DNA of 64,000 nt from Thermasporomyces composti (GTDB lineage Bacteria; Actinomycetota; Actinomycetes; Propionibacteriales; Actinopolymorphaceae). A program made the position numbers and the translations under genes. A model generated the notes under the pieces. The model searched no databases, had not been told where the DNA came from, and saw only the letters and a program-made list of their open reading frames with translations. The stretch covers positions 806,001-870,000 of the forward strand of contig NZ_QTUC01000001.1 of NCBI RefSeq assembly GCF_003386795.1, given 5' to 3'. Positions 1-8,979 of the stretch are shown piece by piece; position 1 is the first letter of the stretch, and every line of letters begins with the position of its first letter.

Positions 1-94
1 GAGCGGCCGATCCGCCTGCCCGCGCCCACCGCGCTCGCGGCTGGTGGCGCCGCTCTGGCTCGGGCCGGCGCGGGCCAGGGACCTGAGGCGGGCG

Positions 95-327
95 TCACTC
101 CGTATCGGAGGCGAACCGCTCCCAGGCTGACTGGCGGCTGACTCCCAACGCCTTGCCGATCTACTCCCAGGTATGGCCTTGCTTCCTGGCCAGCTTCACC
201 GCTCGCCTGAGCGGCGCTTCCATCCCCTTGACCCCAGCGCTGATGCCCTCGATGACGACCAGCGGCTTGCGGGACCACTCGCCCTCGATGTTGAGGTCGA
301 CACGTACGCGGACAAACCTTCCGTCAT
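95..327 (-). pseudogene. Broken small helix-turn-helix protein gene downstream of tetR
   Basis: On the minus strand, a protein-like frame reads GRFVRVRVDLNIEG, then EAPLRRAVKLARKQGHTWE, a TAG stop at 161-163, and without a frame change IGKALGVSRQSAWERFASDTE up to TGA at 95-97. The part around the amber codon is the usual HTH of short actinobacterial DNA-binding proteins, in which the stop would replace a sense codon. An ATG at 325-327 overlaps the tetR stop (ATGA), the normal coupling of a second operon gene, but it is out of frame with GRFVRV, so a one-base loss just after the start is also likely. Two lesions make this a decayed gene; the family identification is by eye. Confidence 0.7.
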
Positions 328-938
328 CGACCGTCGAAGGGGGCGTCGACGCCGGGCTCAGCGCCGACGACGATGGCCTCGACGACCTCCTGAACGGCGG
401 ACTCGTCCGGCAGTCCGCCGAGCTCGCCCGCGAAGAGCAGGTGCCCGGTCCCGATGAGCGCATGGGCCAAGGCGGCGGGCGCGGCCCCGGCCACGATGCG
501 GCCCAGCCTCTGCTCGGCGACCAGGTACTCCGTGAGAGCGCCGACCGCCTCGGTGAGCATCGGGATCCCGCTGGGTGTTCCCGCTCGGAGCCGCGCGCGG
601 AGCTCGTCACGGGTGAACACGAGCCGCACGAGCGCCAGCCCGAGCGGGTCGAAGACCCGCATGAGCGCGGAGGAAACGTTCCCGACCACGGTTCCCTGGC
701 CGGCTCGGTCACTCAGCTCGGCCGCCATGGCGTGGACGGCGTTGATCCGATCCTGTACGAGCGACGCGAGAAAGTCGTCGAAGTCGGCGAAGTATCGGTA
801 GAGGACGCCCTTGGCGACGCCGGCCTCGTCGGTAACGGTCCGGCTCGTGATACCCGCCGGTCCGTCGCGAAGCAAGACTCGCGTCCCCGCGGCGAGGAGC
901 TGGGTGCGCGCGTCACGCAGTGCCACGCCGGTCGGCAT
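324..938 (-). CDS. TetR/AcrR family transcriptional regulator
   Basis: A 204-aa DNA-binding repressor. The N-terminal HTH (about residues 29-48, ending GVLYRYFADFDDFL) is the classic TetR signature, and the rest is the variable all-helical ligand domain. I chose the ATG at 936-938 because GGAGGA lies about 8 bases upstream; the frame stays open to 977, but that longer start would fall inside an operator palindrome. The divergent methyltransferase gene begins 51 bases away, with two tandem inverted repeats between, so the regulator probably represses both itself and that gene. Its stop overlaps the start of a broken HTH gene. The ligand cannot be inferred. Confidence 0.93.
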   Translation of the reverse strand: MPTGVALRDARTQLLAAGTRVLLRDGPAGITSRTVTDEAGVAKGVLYRYFADFDDFLASLVQDRINAVHAMAAELSDRAGQGTVVGNVSSALMRVFDPLGLALVRLVFTRDELRARLRAGTPSGIPMLTEAVGALTEYLVAEQRLGRIVAGAAPAALAHALIGTGHLLFAGELGGLPDESAVQEVVEAIVVGAEPGVDAPFDGR

Positions 939-960
939 GCGTCCTCCGTCCACGCTCGTG

Positions 961-998
961 AATGGGCGCTTGCCCATTAGAGTGGGCGCATGCCCACT
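961..998. promoter_or_regulatory. Two tandem TetR-type operators
   Basis: Two inverted repeats with the same design: AATGGGC-GCTT-GCCCATT (961-978) and AGTGGGC-GCAT-GCCCACT (981-998). Each has perfect 7-base arms around a 4-base spacer, and the two are offset by 20 bases, close to two helical turns, so bound dimers would lie on the same face. They sit in the tetR/methyltransferase intergenic space, and the second covers the methyltransferase ATG at 990. Binding by the neighbouring TetR protein is inferred. Confidence 0.8.
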
Positions 999-1805
999 CT
1001 ACCTCCGACGCCGCTGACCGGCGACGCCGCACACCGCCACCCCGAGATGGCTCAGTCGTGCGGATCGGCCGCCGAGACCTACGACCGGGTACGACCTCGG
1101 TACCCCGCTGCGCTCGTGGACGTCATCGTCGAGCGGCTGCCCGGCCGAGCGATCCTCGATGTCGGGATCGGCACGGGCATCTCGGCCGAGCCGTTCCGCG
1201 ACCGTGGGTTCACGGTGCTCGGCGTCGGTCCGGATCCGCGGATGGCGGCGATAGCGCGCCGGAAGGGCTTCGCCGTCGAGACCGGGCGATTCGAGGAGTG
1301 GAACCCAGCAGGACGGACGTTCGACGGCGTGATCGCGGGACAGACCTGGCATTGGATCGATCCGGTCGCTGGTGCCGCGAAGGCCGCGACCGTGTTGCGT
1401 CCCGGCGGTCAGCTCGCCCTCTTCTGGAACGCCACCATGCCGGCGCCCGAGATCGCCGCCGAGTTCGCGAAGGTTTTCGAGTCGCTCGAGACAGGGCTCC
1501 CGTTCAACCCCTGGGCCACCACGCCACGGGCTGATCCCTACGGCCCGATCATCGACCAGGCAACCGCCGGTCTCGACACGACCGGCGCGTTCGGCGCGGT
1601 GGAGCGTCTGGCCGTCGAGTGGCGGTCGACGGTCGGACGGGACGCCTGGCTGGAGCAGACCACGACCGCCGGCGGCATCAACCGCCTTCCGAAGAACAAG
1701 CGAGACGCGCTCCTTCAAGGCATGGGCGAGGTGATCGACGCGGCCGGTGGGACGCTCGAGGTCGCCTACACGACGGTCGCTGCGATCACCGAGCGGACGC
1801 CTTGA
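990..1805 (+). CDS. Class I SAM-dependent methyltransferase
   Basis: A 271-aa cytosolic methyltransferase of unknown substrate. The SAM-binding Rossmann core begins with ILDVGIGTGISAEPF (motif I, about residues 55-69), followed by an acidic turn region and VLRPGGQLALFWN (post-motif III). The segment SAAETYDRVRPRYP before motif I is typical of the Methyltransf_11/25 group, and QTWHWID is the usual mid-domain motif. The ATG at 990 lies inside the second operator palindrome with no Shine-Dalgarno sequence, so the message may be leaderless; an ATG at 1047 (MAQSCGSAAETYD) is an alternative. Divergent tetR is the probable regulator. Confidence 0.85.
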   Translation: MPTLPPTPLTGDAAHRHPEMAQSCGSAAETYDRVRPRYPAALVDVIVERLPGRAILDVGIGTGISAEPFRDRGFTVLGVGPDPRMAAIARRKGFAVETGRFEEWNPAGRTFDGVIAGQTWHWIDPVAGAAKAATVLRPGGQLALFWNATMPAPEIAAEFAKVFESLETGLPFNPWATTPRADPYGPIIDQATAGLDTTGAFGAVERLAVEWRSTVGRDAWLEQTTTAGGINRLPKNKRDALLQGMGEVIDAAGGTLEVAYTTVAAITERTP

Positions 1806-1924
1806 TTCCGCCACTCGCCGGGCACGTCCACTCCGACCGCCGTATCCCCGCTCCGCCGCGCGATCGCGGCGGCGCTCCCTCGCCGGCGACTCTCGCCCAG
1901 ACGACTCTTGCCCAGACGGGGCGC

Positions 1925-1958
1925 GAAAACGACTGTGCCCCGCCTCGTGGCGGGGCAC
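1925..1958 (-). terminator. Intrinsic terminator of the tRNA-Ala gene
   Basis: Positions 1935-1958 form a perfect 10-bp stem (GTGCCCCGCC / GGCGGGGCAC) with a TCGT loop. Read on the minus strand it starts 12 bases after the tRNA 3' end and is followed by AGTCGTTTTCGC, a short T tract. Confidence 0.7.
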
Positions 1959-1969
1959 ACCGACATCCG

Positions 1970-2043
1970 TGGAGCTGAGGGGACTCGAACCCCTGACCCC
2001 CTCCATGCCATGGAGGTGCGCTACCAGACTGCGCTACAGCCCC
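1970..2043 (-). tRNA. tRNA-Ala (anticodon GGC)
   Basis: The minus strand folds as a 74-nt tRNA. The acceptor stem is GGGGCTG / CAGCTCC (with the common G3-U70 type wobble) and the discriminator is A. The D arm reads GCGCAGTCTGGTAGCGC. The anticodon stem CCTCC / GGAGG encloses loop ATGGCAT, giving anticodon GGC (reads GCC alanine). The T arm is AGGGGTTCGAGTCCCCT. The 3' CCA is not encoded. A strong hairpin terminator follows. Confidence 0.97.
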
Positions 2044-2125
2044 AACCGAGCCCTCGTGGGCCGTTCCCATGCGGGCTCAGTGAGCATATCCGGTCCGCCT
2101 CGCGGGAGGAAACCGACCCCCTCGA

Positions 2126-2764
2126 TCAGCGGTGAGCGCCCACGTCGGGTCGCGGCGACGCTCCGACGTTCCACTCCGCGATCCGCCACCCGCGAGGTCC
2201 GGGCTCGCACACCACCCAGGCGCAGTTGCGGAGCCCGCCGAGCGCCTCCCAGTACTGCAGAGGCAGTCCGACGAGTCGGGTCACCCCCACACGTGTGGCC
2301 ATACCGTGCGTAGCGGCCACAACCGTCTCGCCATCGGCGACGAGATCGATCGCTCGCCGGAACGCCTTCTCGGCTCGCTCGCTCAGCTCCGCGAGGGTCT
2401 CGCCGTCACCACCCCGGCGTACGTCCTCCCCCGCGGCCAAACGCCGGGCGAGATCTGGATCACGCTCGTGGATCTGGTCGATGGTCAGCCCGGCCCAGGA
2501 GCCGACGTCGATCTCCCTGAGGTCGGGGTCGTAGGTCACCTCCAGGCCGGTGAGCTTGGCCAACTCTGCCGCGGTCTGGGCCGCACGCTTGAGGTCGCTG
2601 GAGACCACCGCCGCGGGCCGGAAGGTGGCGAGCTGAACGGCGGCCTCCCGCGCCTGCGCCAGGCCTACCGCATCGAGGGGAACGTCGGTCTGCCCCTGCA
2701 TGCGGCGCTCGACGTTCCACCGCGTCTGGCCGTGCCGCCACACGACCAACCGGGCCGCGCTCAC
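2126..2764 (-). CDS. Histidine phosphatase (phosphoglycerate mutase-like)
   Basis: A 212-aa branch-1 histidine phosphatase. The catalytic RHG motif is at residues 10-12 (LVVWRHGQTRWN), the second arginine region is SSDLKRAAQTA, the acidic EIDVGSWAG follows, and the late histidine is in ATHGMATRVG. The family includes broad phosphatases and phosphoglycerate mutases, and the substrate cannot be told. The start overlaps the rsfS stop by 4 bases, so it is co-translated with rsfS and nadD, a common actinobacterial arrangement where it is often annotated as a glucosyl-3-phosphoglycerate or general phosphatase. The C terminus is ordinary length. Confidence 0.92.
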   Translation of the reverse strand: MSAARLVVWRHGQTRWNVERRMQGQTDVPLDAVGLAQAREAAVQLATFRPAAVVSSDLKRAAQTAAELAKLTGLEVTYDPDLREIDVGSWAGLTIDQIHERDPDLARRLAAGEDVRRGGDGETLAELSERAEKAFRRAIDLVADGETVVAATHGMATRVGVTRLVGLPLQYWEALGGLRNCAWVVCEPGPRGWRIAEWNVGASPRPDVGAHR

Positions 2765-3177
2765 AGATCCGTCCCGGTCCGACGGTTGAGCTGGTCACTC
2801 ACCGGCCCAGCGTGGACGACATCCTCCGGCAGGGAGATTTCCGGACAGTCTCGCCAGAGTCGCTCGAGGCTGTAGTACTCGCGCTCCTCGGCGTGCTGGA
2901 CGTGGATGACGATCTCGCCGTAGTCGAGGAGAACCCACCGGGCGTCCCGCTCACCCTCGACGCGGGCGCTCTTGGCGCCGACGGCGGCCAAGCGGTCACG
3001 GATCTCGTCGACGATCGCGGCGACCTGTCGTTCGTTCGGAGCGCTACAGAGGAGGAACGCGTCGGCGATCGCGAGCCGGTCCGACACGTCGAACGCGACG
3101 ATGTCGCGGGCCAGCTTGTCCGAGGCCGCTCGTGCGGCCACCTGAGTCAGCTCGACGGCGTGTGTCGTCGCGGGCAC
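2761..3177 (-). CDS. rsfS: Ribosome silencing factor RsfS
   Basis: RsfS (RsfA/YbeB family) binds ribosomal protein L14 on the 50S subunit and blocks subunit joining in slow growth. The 138-aa product shows the family core: KLARDIVAFDVSDRLAIADAFLLCSAPNERQVAAI, then RVEGERDARWVLLDYGEIVIHVQ and YYSLERLWRDCP. I chose the GTG at 3175-3177 (GAAAGGA upstream), which gives near-standard length. A GTG at 3258 overlapping the nadD stop (GTGA) would add 27 residues without homology to the core, but cannot be excluded. It lies between nadD and the phosphatase in one minus-strand operon. Confidence 0.93.
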   Translation of the reverse strand: MPATTHAVELTQVAARAASDKLARDIVAFDVSDRLAIADAFLLCSAPNERQVAAIVDEIRDRLAAVGAKSARVEGERDARWVLLDYGEIVIHVQHAEEREYYSLERLWRDCPEISLPEDVVHAGPVSDQLNRRTGTDL

Positions 3178-3254
3178 AGCATCCTTTCTCGGCGATCCCG
3201 GACAACGCGACCGGGTCACCGCACTCGTCGGGTCGTCCTGACCGTTCCAGGATG

Positions 3255-3857
3255 TCACGCCCGGCGGTACAGGCGCCTCTTGTTGATGTACTGGACAACC
3301 CCGTCAGGTACCAAATACCAGATCGGATGCCCCGTCGCGACTCGCTCCCGGCACTCGGTGGAGGAGATCGCGAGGGCGGGAATCTCGAGCAGCGTGACGG
3401 CCTCCTTGGGCACCCCCTCGCCGATCTCGATGGTGTGGCCCGGCCGGGTGCACCCGACGAAGTGCGCCATCTCGAAGAGCTTGTCGACGTGGTGCCAGGT
3501 GAGGATCTGAGTGAGGGCGTCCGCGCCGGTGATGAAGTAGAAGTCGACGTCTGGACCGAGCTCAGCCCGCAAGTCGCGCAAGGTGTCGACCGTGTACGTG
3601 GGGCCTGGGCGATCGATGTCGACCCGGCTCACCGAGAACCGTGGATTGGACGCCGTCGCGATGACCGTCATGAGATAGCGGTCCTCGGCGGGCGACACCT
3701 CCCGTCCGGCCTTCTGCCACGGCTGTCCGGTCGGGACGAAGATCACCTCGTCGAGGTCGAACGACGCCTGGACCTCGCTCGCCGCCACGAGGTGGCCGTG
3801 GTGGATCGGGTCGAACGTGCCACCCATCACACCGATACGGCGGCGACGCTCGCTCAC
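3255..3857 (-). CDS. nadD: Nicotinate-nucleotide adenylyltransferase
   Basis: NadD adenylates nicotinate mononucleotide with ATP to deamido-NAD, a late step of NAD synthesis. The 200-aa protein has the nucleotidyltransferase fingerprint [12 protein letters not shown] (about residues 12-23), [10 protein letters not shown], and the C-terminal ISSTECRER motif that binds ATP phosphates. The GTG start at 3857 is preceded by AGGAGG at ideal spacing. It heads the nadD-rsfS-phosphatase group and lies next to proA/proB/obg, as in many actinobacteria. Confidence 0.97.
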   Translation of the reverse strand: MSERRRRIGVMGGTFDPIHHGHLVAASEVQASFDLDEVIFVPTGQPWQKAGREVSPAEDRYLMTVIATASNPRFSVSRVDIDRPGPTYTVDTLRDLRAELGPDVDFYFITGADALTQILTWHHVDKLFEMAHFVGCTRPGHTIEIGEGVPKEAVTLLEIPALAISSTECRERVATGHPIWYLVPDGVVQYINKRRLYRRA

Positions 3858-3916
3858 CGAACCTCCTCACCTCGCACGTCGACCGATAGGTGCCACCCCT
3901 GCTGGCTCACCGGAGC

Positions 3917-4060
3917 TCAGCTGTGGGGACGGCCCCTGCCGATGGCGAGCGTCACCCCCAAGAGGGCGAGCAGGATCACGAAGGCGATGAGGCCGATGAG
4001 GAGCGGATGCACCGGCAACTCGGTGTGGGCCTCCTGGGCGAGGACGACGACGGACTCCAT
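3917..4060 (-). CDS. Small single-pass membrane protein
   Basis: A 47-aa protein starting MESVVVLAQEAHTELPVHP, followed by one hydrophobic helix (LLIGLIAFVILLALLGVTLAI) and a basic tail GRGRPHS. Composition, the positively charged C-terminal end and its place between proA and nadD match a small protein often seen here in actinobacteria. A longer in-frame start at 4123 only adds a charged, low-complexity segment. No function is known to me; topology suggests N-out/C-in. Confidence 0.7.
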   Translation of the reverse strand: MESVVVLAQEAHTELPVHPLLIGLIAFVILLALLGVTLAIGRGRPHS

Positions 4061-4168
4061 GCCGCGCAGCCTACCGGGCCGACCGGCCCGGCACGTCTCG
4101 GTGGTCGCCCACGACGACCGCACCGGCCCGAGCCGTCGGCCAGGTCACGCGGCCGCCCGTGGTGCGGG

Positions 4169-5452
4169 TCAGCCCCGAACCTGTCCCTCGCCCACGAGGA
4201 CGTACTTCGTGGACGTCAGCTCCGGCAGCCCCATCGGCCCCCGCGCGTGGAGCTTCTGAGTGGAGATCCCGATCTCGGCGCCGAAGCCGAACTCGCCGCC
4301 ATCGGTGAACCGAGTCGAGGCGTTGACCACGACCGCCGCCGAGTCGACGCGCTGGATGAACCGGCGAGCCGCTTCCTGCGAGCGGGTGACGATCGCCTCG
4401 GTGTGGCCGCTGCCGTACCGACGAATGTGCTCGCACGCCTCGTCGAGCGAGCCGACGACCCGGGCGGCGATGTCGAGCGAGAGGTACTCGGTGTACCAGT
4501 CGTCCTCGGTGGCGGGCACGACGGCGGGGTCGTAGGCCTGGACCCGCTCGTCGCCGTGGACGGTCACCCCGGCCTCGCGCAGCGCGCTCAGCGCGCGCGG
4601 TAGGAACGCGTCGGCGACGTCGGCGTGCACCAGGACCGTCTCGGCGGCGTTGCAGACGCTGGGCCGCTGGGTCTTGGCGTTGAGCAGGATGGTCAACGCC
4701 ATGTCGAGGTCGGCGTCGGCGTCGACGTAGACGTGGCAGTTGCCGACGCCGGTCTCGATCACCGGCACGGTGGATTCCTCCACCACACTCCGGATGAGGC
4801 TGGCGCCGCCGCGCGGGATGAGCACGTCCACCAGGCCGCGGGCACGCATGAGGTGCTTGGCGGCGTCGTGGCCCTCACCCGGTACGAGCTGGATGGCGTC
4901 CGCTGGAAGACCCGTCGCCACGAGAGCGTCGCGCAGCACCGCCACGATCGCGGTGTTCGACTCTCGCGCCGAGGACGAGCCGCGCAGGAGGACGGCGTTT
5001 CCGCTCTTGACGCACAATCCGGCGGCGTCCGCGGTGACGTTGGGACGAGCCTCGTAGATGATGCCGACCACGCCGAACGGGACGCGAACCTGCCGTAGCT
5101 CCAGCCCGTTCGGCAGGGTGTAGCCACGGACGACCTCACCCACGGGGTCGGTGAGCCCGGCGATGTCCCGCAGGCCGGCGGCCATCGCGCGGACGCGTTG
5201 GTCGTCCAGGCGCAGCCGGTCGATGATCGCATCCGACGTACCTGCGGCGCGGGCGCGTTCCACGTCCTTGGCGTTGGCGGTGACGATCTCGACCGTCCTC
5301 GCCTCCAGGGCGGCGGCCATCGCCCCCAGGGCGGCGTCCTTGTCGGCGCGGGTGCGGGCGGCGAGATCCACGGCCGCCTCGCGAGCCCGGCGGGCGGCCT
5401 CCAGCACCGCCTCTCGCTCGCTCACGTTGGCGTCGGTCGGCTGACCAGTCAT
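4169..5452 (-). CDS. proA: Gamma-glutamyl phosphate reductase
   Basis: ProA reduces gamma-glutamyl phosphate to glutamate semialdehyde with NADPH, the second step of proline synthesis. The 427-aa protein is full length and carries the aldehyde-dehydrogenase-like fold: [17 protein letters not shown] (cofactor region), [12 protein letters not shown], and the catalytic cysteine near residue 267 in [14 protein letters not shown]. The end reads [21 protein letters not shown], the usual ProA signature. It lies 106 bases after proB in the same direction; the two proteins act as a pair on an unstable acyl phosphate. Confidence 0.98.
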   Translation of the reverse strand: MTGQPTDANVSEREAVLEAARRAREAAVDLAARTRADKDAALGAMAAALEARTVEIVTANAKDVERARAAGTSDAIIDRLRLDDQRVRAMAAGLRDIAGLTDPVGEVVRGYTLPNGLELRQVRVPFGVVGIIYEARPNVTADAAGLCVKSGNAVLLRGSSSARESNTAIVAVLRDALVATGLPADAIQLVPGEGHDAAKHLMRARGLVDVLIPRGGASLIRSVVEESTVPVIETGVGNCHVYVDADADLDMALTILLNAKTQRPSVCNAAETVLVHADVADAFLPRALSALREAGVTVHGDERVQAYDPAVVPATEDDWYTEYLSLDIAARVVGSLDEACEHIRRYGSGHTEAIVTRSQEAARRFIQRVDSAAVVVNASTRFTDGGEFGFGAEIGISTQKLHARGPMGLPELTSTKYVLVGEGQVRG

Positions 5453-5558
5453 GTCCCCGATCCTAGGGCGTCACGATCGGCAGGCCGCGACCGCGGGGAG
5501 CACGGGCCCTGGGACAGGCAGTGTCCCTTCGGCGTCCCTTCGGCGTGGTTACGCCGAC

Positions 5559-6707
5559 TCAGGCGGGGTTGAGCCACCGCTGGTCGATCAGGACCATGTC
5601 GTCCCGGTGGATGACCTCGCGCTGGTACGCGGGCCCGAGCTCGCGCGCCAGCTCGCGCGTCGACCGACCCAGGAGCGCGGGGAGCTCCTGGGCATCGAAG
5701 TTGACGAGACCACGTGCCACCGTCCGGCCGTCCGGGCCGACCAGGTCGACCGGGTCACCGACGCCGAAGTTGCCTTCGACCTCCACGACACCGGCCGGCA
5801 AGAGCGAGGCGCGGCGCTCACAGACCGCGCGGACCGCACCCGCGTCCAACCGCAGACGTCCACGTGGGGTCGTCGCGTGGGCGAGCCACAGCAGCCGAGT
5901 CGGCCGACGTCGCCCGGTGGCGTGGAAGAAGGTGCCGATCGGCTCCCCCTCCAAGGCCCGCGCCGCGTCGGAGGCGGCGGCCAGGACCACCGGCACGCCC
6001 GCCCCGGTGGCGATCCGAGCGGCCTCGACCTTGGTGGCCATCCCACCGGTGCCGACACCTGAGCGGCCCGCCTTGCCGAGCACGACCCCGTTGAGGTCGG
6101 CTTCCGACCGCACCTCCTCCAGGCGTCGTGTGCCGGGACGGCGTGGATCGCCGTTGTAGAGGCCGTCCACGTCGGAGAGCAGCACGAGCAGGTCCGCGTG
6201 CACCAGGTGCGCGACGAGCGCGGCGAGCCGGTCGTTGTCGCCGAAGCGGATCTCCTCGGTGGCCACCGAGTCGTTCTCGTTGACCACCGGCACGACGCCT
6301 AGCTCGAGCAGACGCGCGAAGGTGCGGTAGGCGTTGCGGTAGTGCGACCGACGGGTCACGTCGTCCAGCGTCAGCAGCACCTGCGCCACTTGGAAACCTC
6401 GTCGCCCGAACGACGCGGTGTAGTGAGCGACCAGCAATCCCTGGCCGACGCTCGCCGCCGCCTGTTGCGTCGCCAGGTCACGAGGCCGGCTCCGCAGGCC
6501 CAGGGGCGCCATGCCGCTCGCGATGGCTCCGGAGGAGACGAGGACGATCTCCGTGCCGGAGGCCCGCTTCTTGGCCAGGACCTCCACGAGGGTGTCGATC
6601 CGATCGGGGTCGATCTCACCGCGTGGATTGACCAGCGACGACGAACCGACCTTGACCACAACGCGCTGCGCCCCCGTCACCTCGGGGCGACGTCGGCCTG
6701 TCGTCAC
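5559..6707 (-). CDS. proB: Glutamate 5-kinase
   Basis: ProB phosphorylates glutamate to gamma-glutamyl phosphate, the committed and usually proline-inhibited step of proline synthesis. The 382-aa protein has the amino-acid-kinase domain ([12 protein letters not shown] near residue 17, [47 protein letters not shown]) and a C-terminal PUA domain of about 100 residues (from about 275). The GTG start overlaps the obg stop (GTGA), so it is translationally coupled to obg. proA follows downstream. Confidence 0.98.
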   Translation of the reverse strand: MTTGRRRPEVTGAQRVVVKVGSSSLVNPRGEIDPDRIDTLVEVLAKKRASGTEIVLVSSGAIASGMAPLGLRSRPRDLATQQAAASVGQGLLVAHYTASFGRRGFQVAQVLLTLDDVTRRSHYRNAYRTFARLLELGVVPVVNENDSVATEEIRFGDNDRLAALVAHLVHADLLVLLSDVDGLYNGDPRRPGTRRLEEVRSEADLNGVVLGKAGRSGVGTGGMATKVEAARIATGAGVPVVLAAASDAARALEGEPIGTFFHATGRRRPTRLLWLAHATTPRGRLRLDAGAVRAVCERRASLLPAGVVEVEGNFGVGDPVDLVGPDGRTVARGLVNFDAQELPALLGRSTRELARELGPAYQREVIHRDDMVLIDQRWLNPA

Positions 6708-8065
6708 CGGCCCTCCAGTCGAGGATCGGTACCACGAGGGCCCCGCAGCATCTCCGCTCCTGTCTGCACCGAGGGGTCGTAGTCGAAGACCACGGCGTCG
6801 TCCTCCGGACCGATGAGCACCGTATCGCCCGGCTTCGCACCGAGCTCGCGGAGCCGGTCCTCGACCCCCAGCCTGTTGAGGCGGTCAGCGAGGTAGCCGA
6901 CGGCCTCGTCGTTGCGGAAGTCGGTCTGGCGCACCCAGCGCTCGGGTCGAACGCCGCGCACACGCCACACGTCGCCTTCCCGCTCGACGGTGAACTCGGC
7001 CTCGTCGACAGGCTTCGGTCGGATCACGATCCGCTTCGGCGCTGGCGGCGGGGTCGCCGCTCGGCGCGCGTTCACGATGCGCGCCATGGCGTAGGTCAGG
7101 TCCCGCAGCCCTTCGTGGGTCGCGGCGGACACCTCGTACACCTCGTAACCGCGCTCCTCCAGCTCCGGGCGGACCAGCTCCGCGAGCTCCCGCGCGTCGG
7201 GGACGTCGATCTTGTTCAGCGCGATCAGGCGAGGCCGGTCCTCGAGCCCACCGTGGGCAGCGAGCTCCCCCTCAATGACCTCCAGATCGGTCAGCGGGTC
7301 CCGGCGCGGCTCCATCGTCGCGCAGTCGATGACGTGACAGAGCACCGCGCACCGTTCGATGTGGCGCAGGAACTCGTGCCCAAGGCCACGTCCCTTGCTC
7401 GCGCCTTCGATCAGGCCAGGGACGTCGGCGAGGGTGAACGTCGTCTCTCCAGCGGTCACCACGCCGAGGTTCGGCACCAGTGTCGTGAAGGGGTAGTCGG
7501 CCACCTTGGGTCGAGCCCGCGACACCGCCGCGATCAGGCTCGACTTGCCCGCGCTGGGGAAGCCGACGAGGCCCACGTCGGCGACGAGCTTCAGCTCCAA
7601 GACCACGGTGCGCCGCTCCCCCGGCTCGCCGAGCAGCGCGAACCCCGGCGCGCGACGCCGCGCGGAGGCCAGCGCGGCGTTGCCCAGACCTCCCCGGCCG
7701 CCGGCCGCGACGACGAACCTCGTGCCAGCACCGACCAGGTCGGCCAGCAGCTCGCCCTCCGGCGTGAGCACCTGGGTGCCCTCGGGCACGCGCAGCACGA
7801 GGTCCTCGCCGTCGGCGCCGGCGCGGTGACTGCCCTGCCCCGGCTTGCCGTTGCCGGCTCGTCGGTGAGGGGAGTGGTAGTAGTCGACGAGCGTGGTGAG
7901 CCCAGGGTCCACCTCGAGGATCACGTCGCCGCCACGCCCGCCGTTGCCGCCGTCGGGCCCGCCAAGCGGCTTGAACTTCTCCCGGTGGATCGACATGCAG
8001 CCGTGGCCGCCGTCGCCGCCCTGGACATGCAACGTGACGCGGTCGACGAAGGTCGGAACCGCCAT
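6704..8065 (-). CDS. obg: GTPase Obg/CgtA
   Basis: Obg is an essential GTPase in 50S assembly and stringent/growth control. The 453-aa protein shows the glycine-rich Obg fold (residues about 1-160, with GGDGGHGC and the [16 protein letters not shown] run), a G domain with Walker [11 protein letters not shown] (about 170), DVPGLIEGA (G3) and LNKIDV (G4), and the C-terminal OCT domain ([19 protein letters not shown] onward), so it is the long actinobacterial form. A strong hairpin lies between rpmA and obg, so obg-proB-proA probably has its own promoter in 8066-8190. Confidence 0.98.
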   Translation of the reverse strand: MAVPTFVDRVTLHVQGGDGGHGCMSIHREKFKPLGGPDGGNGGRGGDVILEVDPGLTTLVDYYHSPHRRAGNGKPGQGSHRAGADGEDLVLRVPEGTQVLTPEGELLADLVGAGTRFVVAAGGRGGLGNAALASARRRAPGFALLGEPGERRTVVLELKLVADVGLVGFPSAGKSSLIAAVSRARPKVADYPFTTLVPNLGVVTAGETTFTLADVPGLIEGASKGRGLGHEFLRHIERCAVLCHVIDCATMEPRRDPLTDLEVIEGELAAHGGLEDRPRLIALNKIDVPDARELAELVRPELEERGYEVYEVSAATHEGLRDLTYAMARIVNARRAATPPPAPKRIVIRPKPVDEAEFTVEREGDVWRVRGVRPERWVRQTDFRNDEAVGYLADRLNRLGVEDRLRELGAKPGDTVLIGPEDDAVVFDYDPSVQTGAEMLRGPRGTDPRLEGR

Positions 8066-8189
8066 GGCGCACCTCCTTTCCGCACGACGGCGGCTGTCCT
8101 CATCACAACGAACGTGTCACAGCGGGTCCGCCGGGACGGCGTGGTCCGCGTTGGCACTGGAGTGCCTTGGCACTGGGGGAACGCTGGGG

Positions 8190-8226
8190 GAAACGGAAAG
8201 AGGGCGGGCCCCTGTGGCCCGCCCTC
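8190..8226 (-). terminator. Terminator between rpmA and obg
   Basis: Positions 8200-8226 form a perfect 11-bp stem (GAGGGCGGGCC / GGCCCGCCCTC) with a 5-base loop, 26 bases after the rpmA stop. On the minus strand it is followed by CTTTCCGTTTCCCC, a broken T tract. It should end or attenuate rplU-rpmA transcription before obg. Confidence 0.75.
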
Positions 8227-8252
8227 CCAACGCCGATGTCGGGATTGCGGTC

Positions 8253-8507
8253 TTACTCGGCCGGGACGACGCTGACGACCCGACGGCCCCGCCGACTGCC
8301 GAACTCGACAGTGCCCGCGACGAGCGCGAACAGGGTGTCGTCGCCACCGCGGCCGACGTTGAGACCGGGGTGGAAGTGCGTGCCACGCTGCCGGACCAGG
8401 ATCTCGCCAGCGTTGACGAGCTGTCCGCCGAAGCGCTTGACGCCGAGTCGCTTGGCGTTGGAGTCGCGCCCGTTCCGGGAGGACGAGGCGCCCTTCTTGT
8501 GTGCCAT
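8253..8507 (-). CDS. rpmA: 50S ribosomal protein L27
   Basis: An 84-aa basic ribosomal protein whose N-terminal tail reaches the peptidyl-transferase centre. The sequence begins [20 protein letters not shown] and contains the diagnostic [21 protein letters not shown]. There is no N-terminal cleavage extension like that of Firmicutes L27. It lies 18 bases after rplU, and a strong hairpin follows its stop. Confidence 0.99.
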   Translation of the reverse strand: MAHKKGASSSRNGRDSNAKRLGVKRFGGQLVNAGEILVRQRGTHFHPGLNVGRGGDDTLFALVAGTVEFGSRRGRRVVSVVPAE

Positions 8508-8525
8508 TCGTAAGCCCTCCTTGGA

Positions 8526-8840
8526 CTAGGGCTGCGTTTCGATGCCGGTCACCTTGAGCTTGGTCAACTGCTGGCGGTGGCCCTGGCGGCGCCGGTAGCC
8601 GGTCTTGCTGCGGAACTTGAGGATGTCGATCTTGGGACCCTTGGTCTGCTCGACAACCTCCGCGGTCACCGCGACCTTGTCCAGCGCCGCGGCGTCAGCC
8701 GTGATCTTCTCCCCGTCGACCACCATGACGGCTGGAAGCCGCACGGTCGCGCCGACTTCCTCGGGCAGCCGGTTGACCTCAAGCACGTCGCCGACAGCCA
8801 CCTTGTGCTGACGGCCGCCACTGCGCACGATCGCGTACAC
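8526..8840 (-). CDS. rplU: 50S ribosomal protein L21
   Basis: L21 binds 23S rRNA. The 104-aa product starts with GTG at 8838-8840 and reads [22 protein letters not shown], with [15 protein letters not shown] near the C terminus, the L21 signature. An upstream in-frame start at 8876 would add 12 non-family residues and is rejected on length. The 140-base gap to rne contains its own leader, so rplU-rpmA may be transcribed separately from rne. Confidence 0.98.
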   Translation of the reverse strand: MYAIVRSGGRQHKVAVGDVLEVNRLPEEVGATVRLPAVMVVDGEKITADAAALDKVAVTAEVVEQTKGPKIDILKFRSKTGYRRRQGHRQQLTKLKVTGIETQP

Positions 8841-8979
8841 CGCTGATCTCACTCTCTTCGGACGTTCAGGGGCCACGTCACACCATCAACGGTGGACGCA
8901 CGGCAGACGACGCGGACTGCGCCGACGGATGAGAATACCTGAATGCGCGTCATCGAACCCAACGCGGGTCACCCGCGAC

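Noticed and set aside
1-94. Possible gene end at the left edge
   Set aside because: No frame in this short piece shows a convincing protein pattern.
8149-8180. Short direct repeat TTGGCACTGG in the obg upstream region
   Set aside because: Two copies only, without a recognisable promoter or mobile-element context; too little to claim a function.
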